A stretch of DNA of 64,000 nt from UBA8949 sp942493365 (GCA_942493365.1 OW818697.1:1488001-1552000), one strand, 5' to 3'; numbered from the stretch's first letter, positions 16,680 to 26,045 are shown. Notes: a model not told the origin generated them from the sequence alone. Made by a program: numbers and translations.

Positions 16680-17927
16680 ATGAACCATGATATCAAAGAC
16701 ATCAAGCTGGCCCCGTCCGGCTATCAGAAAATCGCCTGGGCTTACGATCATATGCCGGTTTTGCGGCAGATTGGCGACGAATTCAGCCGGACTCAGCCCT
16801 TTGCTGGCCTGCGTATTGCAGTCAGTGTTCATGTTGAAGCCAAGACCGCCTGCCTGGCCAAGACGCTCGAGAGGGGTGGCGCCGACGTCGCGCTGACCGG
16901 CTGCAACCCGCTTTCAACCCAGGATGATGTCGCGGCGGCACTGGCCGTTGACGGCATGAAGGTCTTCTGCCATTATGGCGCTGATCAAGCGCACTACGAA
17001 AATCACCTGCGCCAAACGCTGGCTTTTTCGCCGCATATTATCATTGACGACGGCGGAGACTTTGCCCAGCTGCTGCATGGCAATTGCCGCGAACTGGCCA
17101 AAGACCTGATCGGCGGCTGTGAGGAAACAACGACCGGCGTCAAGCGACTGCGCATTCTCGAGCAGGAGGGCCGTCTGTTCTATCCGGTTATTGCCGTCAA
17201 TGATGCCCGCTGCAAGCACTTGTTTGACAACCGCTTTGGTACCGGCCAATCGGTTTGGGCGGCGATCATGAGCACGACCAATTTGCTGGTAGCCGGTAAA
17301 GTTGCCGTCATCGCCGGTTATGGCATGTGCGGTAAGGGCGTTGCCCTGCGTGCCCGTGCCCTCGGTGCCCGTGTGGTCGTCACGGAAATTGATCCGGTCA
17401 AAGCCTGTGAAGCCCTGATGGAGGGCTTTGACGTCATGACGATGGCTGAAGCGGCCCCGATCGGCGATATCTTTGTAACCCTAACAGGATGTCGTGACAT
17501 CATGACAAATGAACACTATCCCAAACTCAAAAACGGCGCGATTATGTGCAACGCCGGTCACTTTGATGTCGAAATCAACCTGCCAGAACTGGCGGCCTAT
17601 GCCAACGCGGTAACCGACGTTCGTCAAAACATCACGACTTATGAACTCAAAAATGGTCGGGCGGTGCAGGTCCTCGCCCAGGGCCGCCTGGTCAATCTGG
17701 CGGCTGGCGATGGCCATCCAGCCGAAATCATGGATATGAGTTTCGCCCTGCAGGCCTTGAGTGCGCGCTACATGGCGCAAAATGCGCGCACGATGAAACC
17801 CGGCGTTTATGACTTGCCGAACGAAATTGATAATTCGGTCGCCAGTATGCTGCTGACTTCCATGAACAAATCAATCGATCTGCTGACAGCTGAACAGAAA
17901 TGGTATCTCGAACACTGGGACATCTGA
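16680..17927 (+). CDS. ahcY: Adenosylhomocysteinase
   Basis: Hydrolyses S-adenosylhomocysteine to adenosine and homocysteine using bound NAD, relieving inhibition of methyltransferases. 415 residues, the shorter bacterial/archaeal-type length without the 40-residue insertion. Seen: the substrate-binding N-terminal domain with HVEAKTACL and ALTGCNPLSTQDD, the EETTTGVKRL segment, and the NAD-binding Rossmann loop AGYGMCGKG with VVTEIDP. The gene begins 5 nt after the PNP stop, with AAGGAGC as ribosome binding site, and is followed by an MTA/SAH deaminase, making a compact SAM-by-product operon. Confidence 0.95.
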   Translation: MNHDIKDIKLAPSGYQKIAWAYDHMPVLRQIGDEFSRTQPFAGLRIAVSVHVEAKTACLAKTLERGGADVALTGCNPLSTQDDVAAALAVDGMKVFCHYGADQAHYENHLRQTLAFSPHIIIDDGGDFAQLLHGNCRELAKDLIGGCEETTTGVKRLRILEQEGRLFYPVIAVNDARCKHLFDNRFGTGQSVWAAIMSTTNLLVAGKVAVIAGYGMCGKGVALRARALGARVVVTEIDPVKACEALMEGFDVMTMAEAAPIGDIFVTLTGCRDIMTNEHYPKLKNGAIMCNAGHFDVEINLPELAAYANAVTDVRQNITTYELKNGRAVQVLAQGRLVNLAAGDGHPAEIMDMSFALQALSARYMAQNARTMKPGVYDLPNEIDNSVASMLLTSMNKSIDLLTAEQKWYLEHWDI

Positions 17928-17958
17928 TCTGCGCCAGCCCAGAAAGGACGATTATGCA

Positions 17959-19282
17959 ATGAAAGAGAACTGCCTATTCCGCAACATCACCGTTGTCACA
18001 ACCGACGAGCACGAGCAAACTGTTTCGCTGAGCAATGTCTGGGTGGCCGTCAAGGATGGCAGCATTGTTTATGTCGGTTCATCGGAAAACACAGCGCGCA
18101 GTCAACTGGATGGTGTGCGCCACGAACAATATGACGGCAGCGGTAAAATCATGCTGCCGACGCTGGCCAATACGCACGGCCATCTTGCCATGACCCTCTT
18201 GCGCAATCAGGCTGATGACCGCAATCTGCACGACTGGCTGTTCAACGTCATTTTCCCGCGTGAAACGCGGCTGAACGAACACAACGTTTATGTGGGCACC
18301 CAGCTGGGGATTGCCGAAATGATCCGCAGCGGCACTGGCGCCGCCGCCGACATGTACTATTTCAGCGATTCGGTTGCCCGCGCCGCCTTGGATGCCGGTT
18401 TCCGTCTCAATTTCTGCTGTGATGCCAAAACGCCCGACGCCGAGGGCCGGGTCCGAGTTAATCCGAATTTGCTGGCCGACAACATCAATCAATACCACAT
18501 GCACGCGTCCGGCCTGCTCCAGGTCTCACTGCTGGTTCATTCGGTCTATTTGTATGATGCTGCCCTTTACCCAGAGCCTGTCCAGCATGGCGCTCGACAT
18601 GAATTGCCCGGTGCAGGTTCATATTTCCGAAACCCGGCAGGAACAACAGGATGTACAAAGCAAATATGGCTGCACCCCGACGCAACAGTTGGAAAAATTC
18701 GGCTTTTTCCAAACACCGACGATCGCCGCCCATTGTGTTTATGTTGACGAAACGGACCGGCAAATTTTGGCCAAAAACCTGGTGGTGGTCGCGCACAATC
18801 CCTCGAGTAATCTCAAACTGGGCAGCGGTATCGCCGACATCGCAGCCATGTTCAAGGCTGGGATGCGCGTCGCGCTAGGCACCGACGGCGCGGCCAGCAA
18901 CAACAACCTCGATTTATACCGCGAATTGCGGCTGGCGTCGTTTCTGGCCAAGGGCACATCCGGCGAAGCCGCGACCCTGCCAGCCGGCCAACTGATCGAC
19001 ATGGCCACGCGCGTCGGTATGCAGGCCCTTGGCTTTGGCACTTGCGGCCGCATCGTCGCCGGTTGTCGCGCCGACTTCCAGATCATCGACTGCAATCGCC
19101 CGGCGATGACTCCGCTCGGCGACCCCGTCGCCGCCTTGGTTTACAGCGCTGACGCCGGCTGCGTGGAGTCTCTGATGGTTGACGGGCAGTGGCTGATGAA
19201 AAAGCGCGAATTGCTGACCCTCGATGAAGAAAAACTGCTGTTCGAGGCGCGCAAGCAAGCGGCTTATCTTAGCGGCAATTGA
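17959..19282 (+). pseudogene. mtaD: 5-methylthioadenosine/S-adenosylhomocysteine deaminase, interrupted by one frameshift
   Basis: An amidohydrolase-superfamily zinc deaminase split into two frames. The first part (from ATG 17959) carries the metal motif NTHGHLAM and runs in family-like sequence to SVYLYDAALY. It then leaves the family, while the +1 frame picks up at SLSSMALDMNCPVQVHISET and continues to the stop at 19282 with HCVYVDE, HNPSSNLKLGSG and GTDGAASNN. The join is at a CCC run (18570-18572); removing one C restores a single protein of about 440 residues, normal for the family. All catalytic motifs are intact across the two parts, so either a recent mutation or a sequencing error is likely. 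It belongs to the PNP-AhcY operon. Confidence 0.85.
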
Positions 19283-19293
19283 TATTCTGAGAA

Positions 19294-19322
19294 TTGACAA
19301 ACCTCAAGCCCATTGCTATTAT
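19294..19322 (+). promoter_or_regulatory. Promoter of tRNA-Thr
   Basis: Perfect TTGACA (19294-19299), 17-bp spacer, TATTAT (19317-19322). Predicted transcription start is about 9 nt before the tRNA. Confidence 0.75.
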
Positions 19323-19337
19323 TATGTTCGTTCCATT

Positions 19338-19412
19338 GCCGCTGTGGCTCAGGGGTAGAGCAATTCACTCGTAATGAATAGGTCGTGAGTCCGATTCTCA
19401 CCAGCGGCTCCA
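19338..19412 (+). tRNA. tRNA-Thr (anticodon CGT)
   Basis: Full cloverleaf: acceptor GCCGCTG/CAGCGGC, D-stem GCTC/GAGC, anticodon stem ATTCA/TGAAT with loop CTCGTAA giving anticodon CGT, T-stem GTGAG/CTCAC. The CCA end is encoded (19410-19412). It has its own promoter and terminator. Confidence 0.96.
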
Positions 19413-19416
19413 AGTA

Positions 19417-19448
19417 AAAGGTCTATCGCTTTTGGCGGTAGGCCTTTT
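19417..19448 (+). terminator. Terminator of tRNA-Thr
   Basis: A 13-bp stem (19417-19429 with 19435-19447, G-U pairs included) and a 5-nt loop, followed by a short T run, 5 nt after the encoded CCA. It also lies ahead of the convergent gene at 19463-20026. Confidence 0.8.
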
Positions 19449-19462
19449 CATTTTCTCAAAAA

Positions 19463-20026
19463 CTAAAGGGTAACCGTCGGTTTGTTGCGATGCTTGTGAT
19501 CTCTGCGAGCGAGTGATTTGATCAGGATAACGATCGCGCTGATCCAAATAATTAACATTATCACCGACAAAGAATACATGATCCATTCGGGGTATTTGCT
19601 GGAATCCCTGCCCCAGAAGATCGTTAATGGGAAATAGACCACAAGCATCAGAATGAAGGGACCGCCAAAAAATGTTTTAAAAAAGTTCTTCCAAATCTGA
19701 CCGGTCTGCCAGGATTGAAAACGATTGCACTTGGCACATTTGTTGGCATAAAGCCAGGAATACTTTTCTTTGGCAATTTTGGCCTCAGCATCCTTGATGC
19801 CCTGATCCAATTGATTTTGCGCCTTTTGCAACATTTTGGCCTGAACCGCTGGTGATAAATCGTTCGTTGTAAAGGTTTTCGCAGTCGAACCATACAACGC
19901 TTTTTTGCCGACCCCGGCAATTTCCTGTGTGAATGAATTCTGTTCTCCGCAGTGTTCGCATGTAAATGCTACATTGAAAGGATGTGTCAAAACTTTTGAA
20001 AACGTGGTAATTTGATCGCCCATCAT
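19463..20026 (-). CDS. Zinc-ribbon protein with two membrane segments, function unknown
   Basis: 187 residues. Two CxxC knuckles, CEHCGEQN near residue 23 and CAKCNRFQ near residue 97, can form one zinc ribbon split by a charged helical insertion rich in Lys/Ala/Gln. Two hydrophobic segments follow (about 122-138 and 148-168) and a basic tail RRDHKHRNK ends the protein, so the ribbon is probably cytoplasmic. Start ATG 20026 (or the adjacent ATG 20023) has AAGGCAGGT upstream. I do not recognise a characterised family. It is alone on the minus strand between tRNA-Thr and copZ. Confidence 0.7.
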   Translation of the reverse strand: MMGDQITTFSKVLTHPFNVAFTCEHCGEQNSFTQEIAGVGKKALYGSTAKTFTTNDLSPAVQAKMLQKAQNQLDQGIKDAEAKIAKEKYSWLYANKCAKCNRFQSWQTGQIWKNFFKTFFGGPFILMLVVYFPLTIFWGRDSSKYPEWIMYSLSVIMLIIWISAIVILIKSLARRDHKHRNKPTVTL

Positions 20027-20105
20027 GTCACCTGCCTTTCTTCAATCAACGACAATGAATACGGACCAACTCCTTTAATTTTACACCGATTATTCTATAA
20101 ATCCA

Positions 20106-20114
20106 TGCTATAAT
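20106..20114 (+). promoter_or_regulatory. Extended -10 promoter for copZ
   Basis: TGCTATAAT matches the TGn-TATAAT extended -10 consensus exactly. No good -35 hexamer is seen at 17 bp, which is allowed for extended -10 promoters. It lies 37 nt before the copZ ATG. Confidence 0.5.
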
Positions 20115-20150
20115 AAATTATAAAACATTTATTGGAAGGGAATTATTTTT

Positions 20151-20366
20151 ATGAATACAATGACCCTCAAAATTGACGGTATGAGCTGCCAGCATTGTGT
20201 CAGAAGCGTCAGCAATGCCTTGTCGGCGTTGCCGGGCGTAAAATCAGTTGAGGTTGATTTGGACAAGGGGCAAGCCGTCATGGCCATCGATGAAAGTGCT
20301 TTCAATCTCGAAACCGCCGAGGCGGCGATTATCGATGCCGGTTATGACTTAAGAGGAATTGTTTGA
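20151..20366 (+). CDS. Heavy-metal-associated (HMA) domain protein, CopZ-like
   Basis: 71 residues forming a single ferredoxin-like HMA domain with the metal-binding GMSCQHC motif (about residues 11-17) and the GVKSVEVDLDKG strand pair typical of copper chaperones. No P-type ATPase or CsoR/CopY regulator is near, so whether it ferries copper to an exporter encoded elsewhere or binds another soft metal cannot be told. ATG 20151 has GGAAGGGA at some distance; an ATG three codons later (20160) is the alternative. It shares a transcript with the next small gene (18-nt gap). Confidence 0.88.
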   Translation: MNTMTLKIDGMSCQHCVRSVSNALSALPGVKSVEVDLDKGQAVMAIDESAFNLETAEAAIIDAGYDLRGIV

Positions 20367-20384
20367 CAACCGCGGAGGGCACAA

Positions 20385-20618
20385 ATGAGCAAAGCATTCA
20401 GTATTCAAGACATTGATGTCAAAGCCTTTATTGAGGCGTTGGATCGTTGCAAAGGCAATGTCATTTTGGTTACCAGCGAAGGTGATCGCTTCAACCTCAG
20501 AAGCAAACTCAGCCAACTGACCGGGATCATCAATTTGATCGAAGGAGGCCGTTCGGTCGCGGCCAACATCATCTGTGAAAATTCTGAAGATGAAATGATT
20601 CTTTTCAGCAAGGAATAA
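20385..20618 (+). CDS. Small conserved clostridial protein, function unknown
   Basis: 77 residues. From memory, similar small proteins in Clostridia (with a motif like 'L..CKG.V.L.T.EGD..NLKSKLSQ') are often labelled 'polya polymerase', a label with no support in this sequence: no nucleotidyltransferase motif is present. The visible pattern is a helix, the strand NVILVTSEGDRFNL, then KLSQLTGIINLI. Start ATG 20385 follows GGAGGG. It is in an operon with the HMA protein and ends before a strong terminator. Confidence 0.75.
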   Translation: MSKAFSIQDIDVKAFIEALDRCKGNVILVTSEGDRFNLRSKLSQLTGIINLIEGGRSVAANIICENSEDEMILFSKE

Positions 20619-20661
20619 CTGGATTCTTGAACGACGTTTTTGGAGCTGGTGATGTGCTTTG

Positions 20662-20695
20662 AATCCTCTGCTGACCCAAATAGCAGAGGATTTTT
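20662..20695 (+). terminator. Intrinsic terminator
   Basis: AATCCTCTGCT (20662-20672) pairs over 11 bp with AGCAGAGGATT (20682-20692), 9-nt loop, followed by T's to 20695. It closes the copZ transcript. Confidence 0.9.
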
Positions 20696-20708
20696 CGGCT
20701 GAATTTAC

Positions 20709-20737
20709 TTGTCGCAGGGGCCGTTATCGGTTAAAAT
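20709..20737 (+). promoter_or_regulatory. Predicted promoter of the activase gene
   Basis: TTGTCG (20709-20714), 17-bp spacer, TAAAAT (20732-20737), 53 nt before ATG 20791. Confidence 0.5.
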
Positions 20738-20790
20738 TTTGATTGACTAAATACTTGTTTTCCAGATGGCTGAAGGGATATCAATCTGAC

Positions 20791-23700
20791 ATGAGCAATC
20801 TTTACAAAATGGGACTGGATATCGGCTCGACGACCATCAAGCTGGTTTTGATGCAGAAGGACCAGGTCCTGTATCAGCAGTACCGACGTCACCATTCGGA
20901 CATCGGCGGCGAACTGGCCAAAGCCTTTCAAGCGGTTACCGAGCAGTACCCCGACGTCATGGTCCAGATCAATGTCACCGGCTCCGGCGGGGTCAGCGTT
21001 TCGCGTTGGCTGGATTTACCCTTTGTGCAGGAAGTCATCGCCGAAACCGAGGCCATCCGGCATTTCGCGCCGGACACCGATGTCATCATCGAGCTGGGCG
21101 GCGAAGACGCCAAAATCACCTACATGAAACCGGTACCCGAGCAGCGGATGAACGGTACCTGCGCCGGCGGTACGGGGGCCTTCATCGACCAGATGGCCTC
21201 GCTCCTGCAAACCGACGCGGCCGGTCTGGATGAGATGGCCTCGCGCCATCAGACCTTGTATCCCATCGCCTCGCGCTGCGGGGTTTTTGCCAAGAGCGAT
21301 CTGCAGCCGCTGGTCAACGAGGGCGCGGCCAAGGAAGACTTGGCGGCTTCGGTTTTTCAGGCCGTGGTCAACCAGACCATCGCCGGGTTGGCCTGCGGTC
21401 GACCGATTCGTGGTCAGGTCGTTTTTTTGGGCGGACCGCTGCATTTTCTGCCCCAACTGCGGCTGGCCTTTGAAAGGTCCTTGCAGCAGGCGGTTGGCGG
21501 TTTTTTCACACCACCCGAGGCGCAGCTTTACGTGGCGATGGGCGCGGCCCTGCTGGCCGACCAGCCACCGCTGGCGTTGCGCGAAATCCATGATCGCTTT
21601 CACACCTCGCGTAAAATGGAGCTGGACATCACCCGCATCCGCCCGTTGTTTGCCGATGCTGCCGAAAAAGCCGCCTTCATCAAACGGCACGAAGTCAACT
21701 CGATCGAACTGATGGACATTCGCACCCAGTCCGGCGATTGTTTTCTCGGCATTGACGCCGGCAGCACCACCACCAAGGCCGTCCTGATCAATGACCGCGG
21801 CGAGCTTGTTTTTACCTATTACGCCAGCAACAAGGGCAACCCGATCACCAGCGCCGTCGCCATCCTGCGCCAGCTCTATGAACAGTTGCCGGCTGCGGCC
21901 CGCATAGCCCGCGCCTGCGTGACCGGTTATGGCGAAAACCTGATCAAAACCGCGCTCAGCGTCGACGAGGGCGAGATCGAGACGATGGCCCACTACAAGT
22001 CGGCCGAATTTTTCTGCCCTGGTGTTTCCTTCATCATCGACATCGGCGGCCAGGACATGAAGTGCCTGCGCATCAAAAACGGCGTGATCGACAGCATCAT
22101 GATCAACGAAGCCTGTTCGTCCGGCTGCGGCTCGTTTATTCAGACCTTTGCCGAGACCATGAACATGGACGCCCACACCTTCTCGCTCGAGGCGCTGGCT
22201 TCGGAAAACCCGGTCGATCTGGGTACGCGCTGTACGGTTTTCATGAATTCACGCGTCAAGCAGGCGCAGAAGGAAGGGGCCAGTGTCGGCGACATCTCGG
22301 CCGGCCTGTCCTACTCGGTCGTGCGCAACGCCCTCTACAAGGTCATCAAGATCAAAGATCCGGCGCAAATGGGGGAGAAGGTCGTCGTCCAGGGCGGCAC
22401 CTTCCTCAACGAGGCCATCCTGCGCTGCTTTGAGCTGATCGCCGGCCGCGAGGTTATCCGACCCAATATCGCCGGCTTGATGGGTGCTTTCGGCGCGGCA
22501 CTTTTGGCGCGTGAACGCTACGACGGCAAGCCGTCGCGGCTGATCGACCCAGCCGGCCTGGCAGCCTTCAAAGTTGAAACCGAGCGCACGCATTGCCAGC
22601 TGTGCACCAATCATTGTCAGCTGACCGTGTCGCACTTCAGCAACGGCGACCGCTTCATCTCGGGCAACCGCTGTGAACGCGGCAACGGCCTGGGCGGTGA
22701 AAAGTCGACCCTGCCCAATTTGTTTGATTACAAGTACAAACGATTGTTCCAGTATAAACCGTTGCCGGCCGATCAGGCCAAACGCGGCAAACTCGGCATC
22801 CCGCGCGTGCTCAATCTTTATGAAAACTACCCGTTCTGGTTTACGGTCCTGACCGAACTGGGCTTTCAAGTCGTGCTGTCCGGCCGCTCCGATCACAAAA
22901 TGTTTGAGAAGGGCATGGACTCCATCTCCTCGGAGAGTGTCTGTTATCCGGCCAAGCTGGCGCACGGGCACATCGTCGATCTGATCAACAAGGGCGTCAA
23001 AACCATCTTCTACCCCGATATTGCCTATGAGAAGAAAGAGAGCCCCGGTGCCAACAATCACTTCAATTGCCCGATCGTCGTGTCCTACCCGGAAGTCATC
23101 AAAAACAATGTCGAACAGCTGCGTGAAGCCAACATAAAATTCATCAATCCATTTTTTTCGCTGGGGCATCCGGCGATTCTGCCCAAGCGTCTTGCCCAGG
23201 AATTCGCGGCATTCGGCGTCACCCAGGCAGAAGCCCGGCGCGCCGTCGAGCTGGGGCTGGCCGAAAATGAACGTTTCAAGGCAGATGTTCGCGCCAAGGG
23301 TCAGGAAACGCTGCGCTACCTTGAAGAAACCGGACAGAAGGGCATCGTGCTGGCTGGCCGACCCTACCATCTCGACCCCGAAATCCACCACGGCATTCCG
23401 CAGATGATCGTGGCCCAGGGTCTGGCCGTCCTGACCGAAGATAGCGTCGCCGTACCCGGCCAGCTGGAGCGACCGATCCGGGTCGTCGACCAGTGGGCTT
23501 ATCATTCGCGACTGTACGAGGCGGCTGAATTTGTCGGTTGCCACGACGAATTGGAGCTGGTCCAGCTCAACTCCTTTGGCTGCGGGCTGGACGCCGTGAC
23601 GACCGATCAGGTGCAGGAAATTCTCGAGGCGCGCAACAAAGTCTTCACTGTGCTCAAAATCGACGAGGTCAGCAACCTCGGCGCCGCTCGCATCCGCATA

Positions 23701-25089
23701 CGGTCGCTCAAGGTGGCGATGGAAGAGAGGGCCAAGCACAGCAATCATCCCGCCGTCAAACCTTACACGCTGCAGCGCATCACCTTTACCAAAGCGATGA
23801 AACAGCGTCACACCATCCTGGCGCCGCAGATGTCGCCGATTCATTTTCGCCTGATTGAAAGCGTGCTTTGTTCGCTCGGCTATAATACCCACGTTCTGAC
23901 TGAAGCGTCGGCGCAGGACGTGGAAACCGGGTTGAAGTATGTCAACAACGATGCCTGTTATCCCACGATCATTGTCGTCGGGCAGCTGGTCAATGCCTTC
24001 ATCAATGGCGGTTTCGACCCGGACAACTGCTCGGTCTTCATCACCCAGACCGGCGGCGGCTGCCGGGCGACCAATTACGTGGCCTTTCTGCGCAAGGCCC
24101 TGAAAGAGGCCGGCTTCCCGCAGGTGGCCGTTGTCGCCCTCAGCGCAACCGGCATTGAAAGCAACCCGGGCTTTGCCATCACCCTGCCGCTTTTGGACAA
24201 AGCCCTGAAGGCCATCATTTTGGGCGATCTGATGCAAAATGTTCTGCTGCGCGTTCGCCCCTACGAAGTCAAAGCCGGCAGCAGCCTGGCCCTTTACGAA
24301 AAGTGGAGCGATCGTTGTCAGGTCTTTTTCGCCGGCTCGGGCCAAAAGGCGCAGGGTCGTAAAATGACCTACCGCTCGCTGATCGACGGCATCATTGCGG
24401 ATTTCGACCGGCTGCCGCTGGTCGACGGTCCGCGCAAACCTCGCGTCGGTCTGGTCGGCGAGATCCTGGTCAAATTCCATCCCGACGCCAACAACCACGT
24501 CGTCGACGTCATCGAGGCCGAAGGCTGTGAGGCTGTCATGCCGGGTCTTCTGGACTTTTTTCTCTACTCGTTTTACAACGGCAATTGGAAACATAAAAAC
24601 CTCGGCACCAGTTGGCTGTCCGGTGCGCTGTCCGACGTTATTATCCGCCTGATTGAGCGTTATCGTCGTTATCTCAGCCAATCGCTGGCGGCGACCGGCA
24701 AATTTGATGTGCCCGAAAAAATCGGCCAACTCAGTGCGCGCGCTCAAGAGATTCTCTCGTTGGGCAACTCCAGCGGCGAAGGTTGGTTTCTGACCGGTGA
24801 AATGCTCGAGCTGATCCACAACGGCGTGCCCAACATCATCTGCGCCCAGCCCTTTGCCTGCCTGCCCAACCACGTGACCGGCAAGGGCATGATCAAAGAA
24901 TTGCGCCGCTTGCACCCGCTGTCCAACATCGTGCCGATCGATTACGATCCCGGCGCCAGCGAGGTCAATCAGCTCAACCGCATCAAACTGATGATTGCCA
25001 CGGCTTTCCGCCAGCACCCGCCGGTCGTCGAGACCTGCGATGAACTCGAGGCAAACGGTAGTCAGACGACGGATTTTGCGTTAAACTGA
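20791..25089 (+). CDS. Large acyl-CoA dehydratase activase-related protein (fused BcrAD/HgdC domains plus HgdAB-like region)
   Basis: About 1433 residues. Two ASKHA-type ATPase domains are in tandem: the first starts GLDIGSTTIKLV with GGEDAKI and CAGGTGAF; the second (from about residue 312) starts GIDAGSTTTKAVL with DIGGQDMK and ACSSGCGSF, the cysteine motif that in 2-hydroxyacyl-CoA dehydratase activators holds the bridging [4Fe-4S] cluster. A DUF2229-type region with CQLCTNHCQLTV follows, then a C-terminal part resembling dehydratase subunits with further Cys pairs. The architecture is common in anaerobes, but the substrate is unknown and no separate dehydratase subunits are adjacent. ATG 20791 was preferred to the upstream TTG 20743; its spacing from GAAGGGA is long, so the start is less certain than the gene. 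Confidence 0.88.
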   Translation: MSNLYKMGLDIGSTTIKLVLMQKDQVLYQQYRRHHSDIGGELAKAFQAVTEQYPDVMVQINVTGSGGVSVSRWLDLPFVQEVIAETEAIRHFAPDTDVIIELGGEDAKITYMKPVPEQRMNGTCAGGTGAFIDQMASLLQTDAAGLDEMASRHQTLYPIASRCGVFAKSDLQPLVNEGAAKEDLAASVFQAVVNQTIAGLACGRPIRGQVVFLGGPLHFLPQLRLAFERSLQQAVGGFFTPPEAQLYVAMGAALLADQPPLALREIHDRFHTSRKMELDITRIRPLFADAAEKAAFIKRHEVNSIELMDIRTQSGDCFLGIDAGSTTTKAVLINDRGELVFTYYASNKGNPITSAVAILRQLYEQLPAAARIARACVTGYGENLIKTALSVDEGEIETMAHYKSAEFFCPGVSFIIDIGGQDMKCLRIKNGVIDSIMINEACSSGCGSFIQTFAETMNMDAHTFSLEALASENPVDLGTRCTVFMNSRVKQAQKEGASVGDISAGLSYSVVRNALYKVIKIKDPAQMGEKVVVQGGTFLNEAILRCFELIAGREVIRPNIAGLMGAFGAALLARERYDGKPSRLIDPAGLAAFKVETERTHCQLCTNHCQLTVSHFSNGDRFISGNRCERGNGLGGEKSTLPNLFDYKYKRLFQYKPLPADQAKRGKLGIPRVLNLYENYPFWFTVLTELGFQVVLSGRSDHKMFEKGMDSISSESVCYPAKLAHGHIVDLINKGVKTIFYPDIAYEKKESPGANNHFNCPIVVSYPEVIKNNVEQLREANIKFINPFFSLGHPAILPKRLAQEFAAFGVTQAEARRAVELGLAENERFKADVRAKGQETLRYLEETGQKGIVLAGRPYHLDPEIHHGIPQMIVAQGLAVLTEDSVAVPGQLERPIRVVDQWAYHSRLYEAAEFVGCHDELELVQLNSFGCGLDAVTTDQVQEILEARNKVFTVLKIDEVSNLGAARIRIRSLKVAMEERAKHSNHPAVKPYTLQRITFTKAMKQRHTILAPQMSPIHFRLIESVLCSLGYNTHVLTEASAQDVETGLKYVNNDACYPTIIVVGQLVNAFINGGFDPDNCSVFITQTGGGCRATNYVAFLRKALKEAGFPQVAVVALSATGIESNPGFAITLPLLDKALKAIILGDLMQNVLLRVRPYEVKAGSSLALYEKWSDRCQVFFAGSGQKAQGRKMTYRSLIDGIIADFDRLPLVDGPRKPRVGLVGEILVKFHPDANNHVVDVIEAEGCEAVMPGLLDFFLYSFYNGNWKHKNLGTSWLSGALSDVIIRLIERYRRYLSQSLAATGKFDVPEKIGQLSARAQEILSLGNSSGEGWFLTGEMLELIHNGVPNIICAQPFACLPNHVTGKGMIKELRRLHPLSNIVPIDYDPGASEVNQLNRIKLMIATAFRQHPPVVETCDELEANGSQTTDFALN

Positions 25090-25130
25090 CAACGTAACAA
25101 AAATGATCAAGCTCAAAGGATGGTCGAACG

Positions 25131-25520
25131 ATGCATCATATTTTCGAAACCACCAAGGCACCGCTGCCCATCGGGCCGTATGCTCAGGCCATTCAGGCCG
25201 GCAACATGATTTTCATATCCGGCCAGATTCCGCTTTGCCCGGACACGGGTGAATTGATCAGCGCCGATTTGGCCACCCAGACTGAGCAGGTTCTGAAAAA
25301 TCTGCAGGCCATCTTAACTGCCGCCAACTGCAACATTTCGCAAATCGTCAAGACAACGGTCTTCATGACCGACCTCAGTGAATTTGCGGCATTCAACAAA
25401 ATCTACGGCGCCTGGTTGGGCACCCACACGCCAGCCCGTTCCACCGTTCAAGTCGCGGCACTGCCCAAGGGCGCCCGCATTGAAATAGAAGCGATTGTTG
25501 TTAAGGAGACCCGTAAATGA
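25131..25520 (+). CDS. RidA family reactive enamine/imine deaminase
   Basis: 129 residues of the YjgF/YER057c/UK114 family; hydrolyses reactive 2-aminoacrylate-type intermediates released by PLP enzymes. Family signature is clear: PIGPYAQAIQAG near the N-terminus, ISGQIPL, the VKTTVFMTDL strand, and near the C-terminus PARSTVQVAALPKGARIEIE with the substrate-binding Arg. Start ATG 25131 follows AAAGGATGG. It overlaps the next gene by 4 nt (ATGA), suggesting coupled translation with an ECF S component. Confidence 0.93.
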   Translation: MHHIFETTKAPLPIGPYAQAIQAGNMIFISGQIPLCPDTGELISADLATQTEQVLKNLQAILTAANCNISQIVKTTVFMTDLSEFAAFNKIYGAWLGTHTPARSTVQVAALPKGARIEIEAIVVKETRK

Positions 25521-26014
25521 AAGACAAAATCCTGAAAATTACCTATGGCGGCGTATTGGCGGCCGTGATCATGCTGGCGACAGCCTTTCTGAGTTTTAAT
25601 TTTTCCCGCGGTTATTTTAACATGGGCGATGGCGTCATATTTGGCACGGCGGTCATTTTGGGCCCATTTGCATCCATCTGCGCGGCACTTGGATCGGCGC
25701 TGGCGGATTTGTATCTGGGCTATGCCATTTATATTCCCGCGACGGTTATCATCAAAGGCAGTATGGGATTGCTGGCCGGTTACGTTTTACTCAAAAAGCC
25801 AAATATTCGTTGGTATGGCTTGCTTTTGACATTCGTGGCCTGTGAAGCCATCATGATTGTCGGCTATTTTGCCTATGAATGGCTGATCTATGGTTTTGCT
25901 CTTGCTTTAGGCAATGTTATTCAGACCAACCTGATTCAAGCCGCGGCCGGTATTGTCCTGGGTATGGCCATCGTGCCGCTGGTTCGCCGCGTGAAACCAC
26001 TGATCAAAATCTAA
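25517..26014 (+). CDS. ECF transporter S component-like membrane protein
   Basis: 165 residues with about five to six hydrophobic segments. The central pattern (MGDGVIFGTAVILGP, then GSALADLYLGYAIYIPATV and KGSMGLLAGY) is the hallmark of substrate-binding S components of energy-coupling-factor vitamin transporters, which plug into a shared EcfAA'T module. That module is not in the window. The vitamin cannot be assigned, and no riboswitch is seen. It is translationally coupled to the RidA gene and is 31 nt from the sigma factor gene that follows, but no functional link is obvious. Confidence 0.8.
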   Translation: MKDKILKITYGGVLAAVIMLATAFLSFNFSRGYFNMGDGVIFGTAVILGPFASICAALGSALADLYLGYAIYIPATVIIKGSMGLLAGYVLLKKPNIRWYGLLLTFVACEAIMIVGYFAYEWLIYGFALALGNVIQTNLIQAAAGIVLGMAIVPLVRRVKPLIKI

Positions 26015-26045
26015 ATCAAACAAGCATAAATACAGGAGGTTTGGC

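Noticed and set aside
20385..20618. Label 'polya polymerase' for the 77-residue protein
   Set aside because: No nucleotidyltransferase motif or length; the label commonly attached to relatives has no basis here.
22249..25017. 922-codon ORF on the minus strand
   Set aside because: Fully antisense to the activase-related gene, no ribosome binding site, no recognisable motif; an effect of the third-base composition of the real gene.
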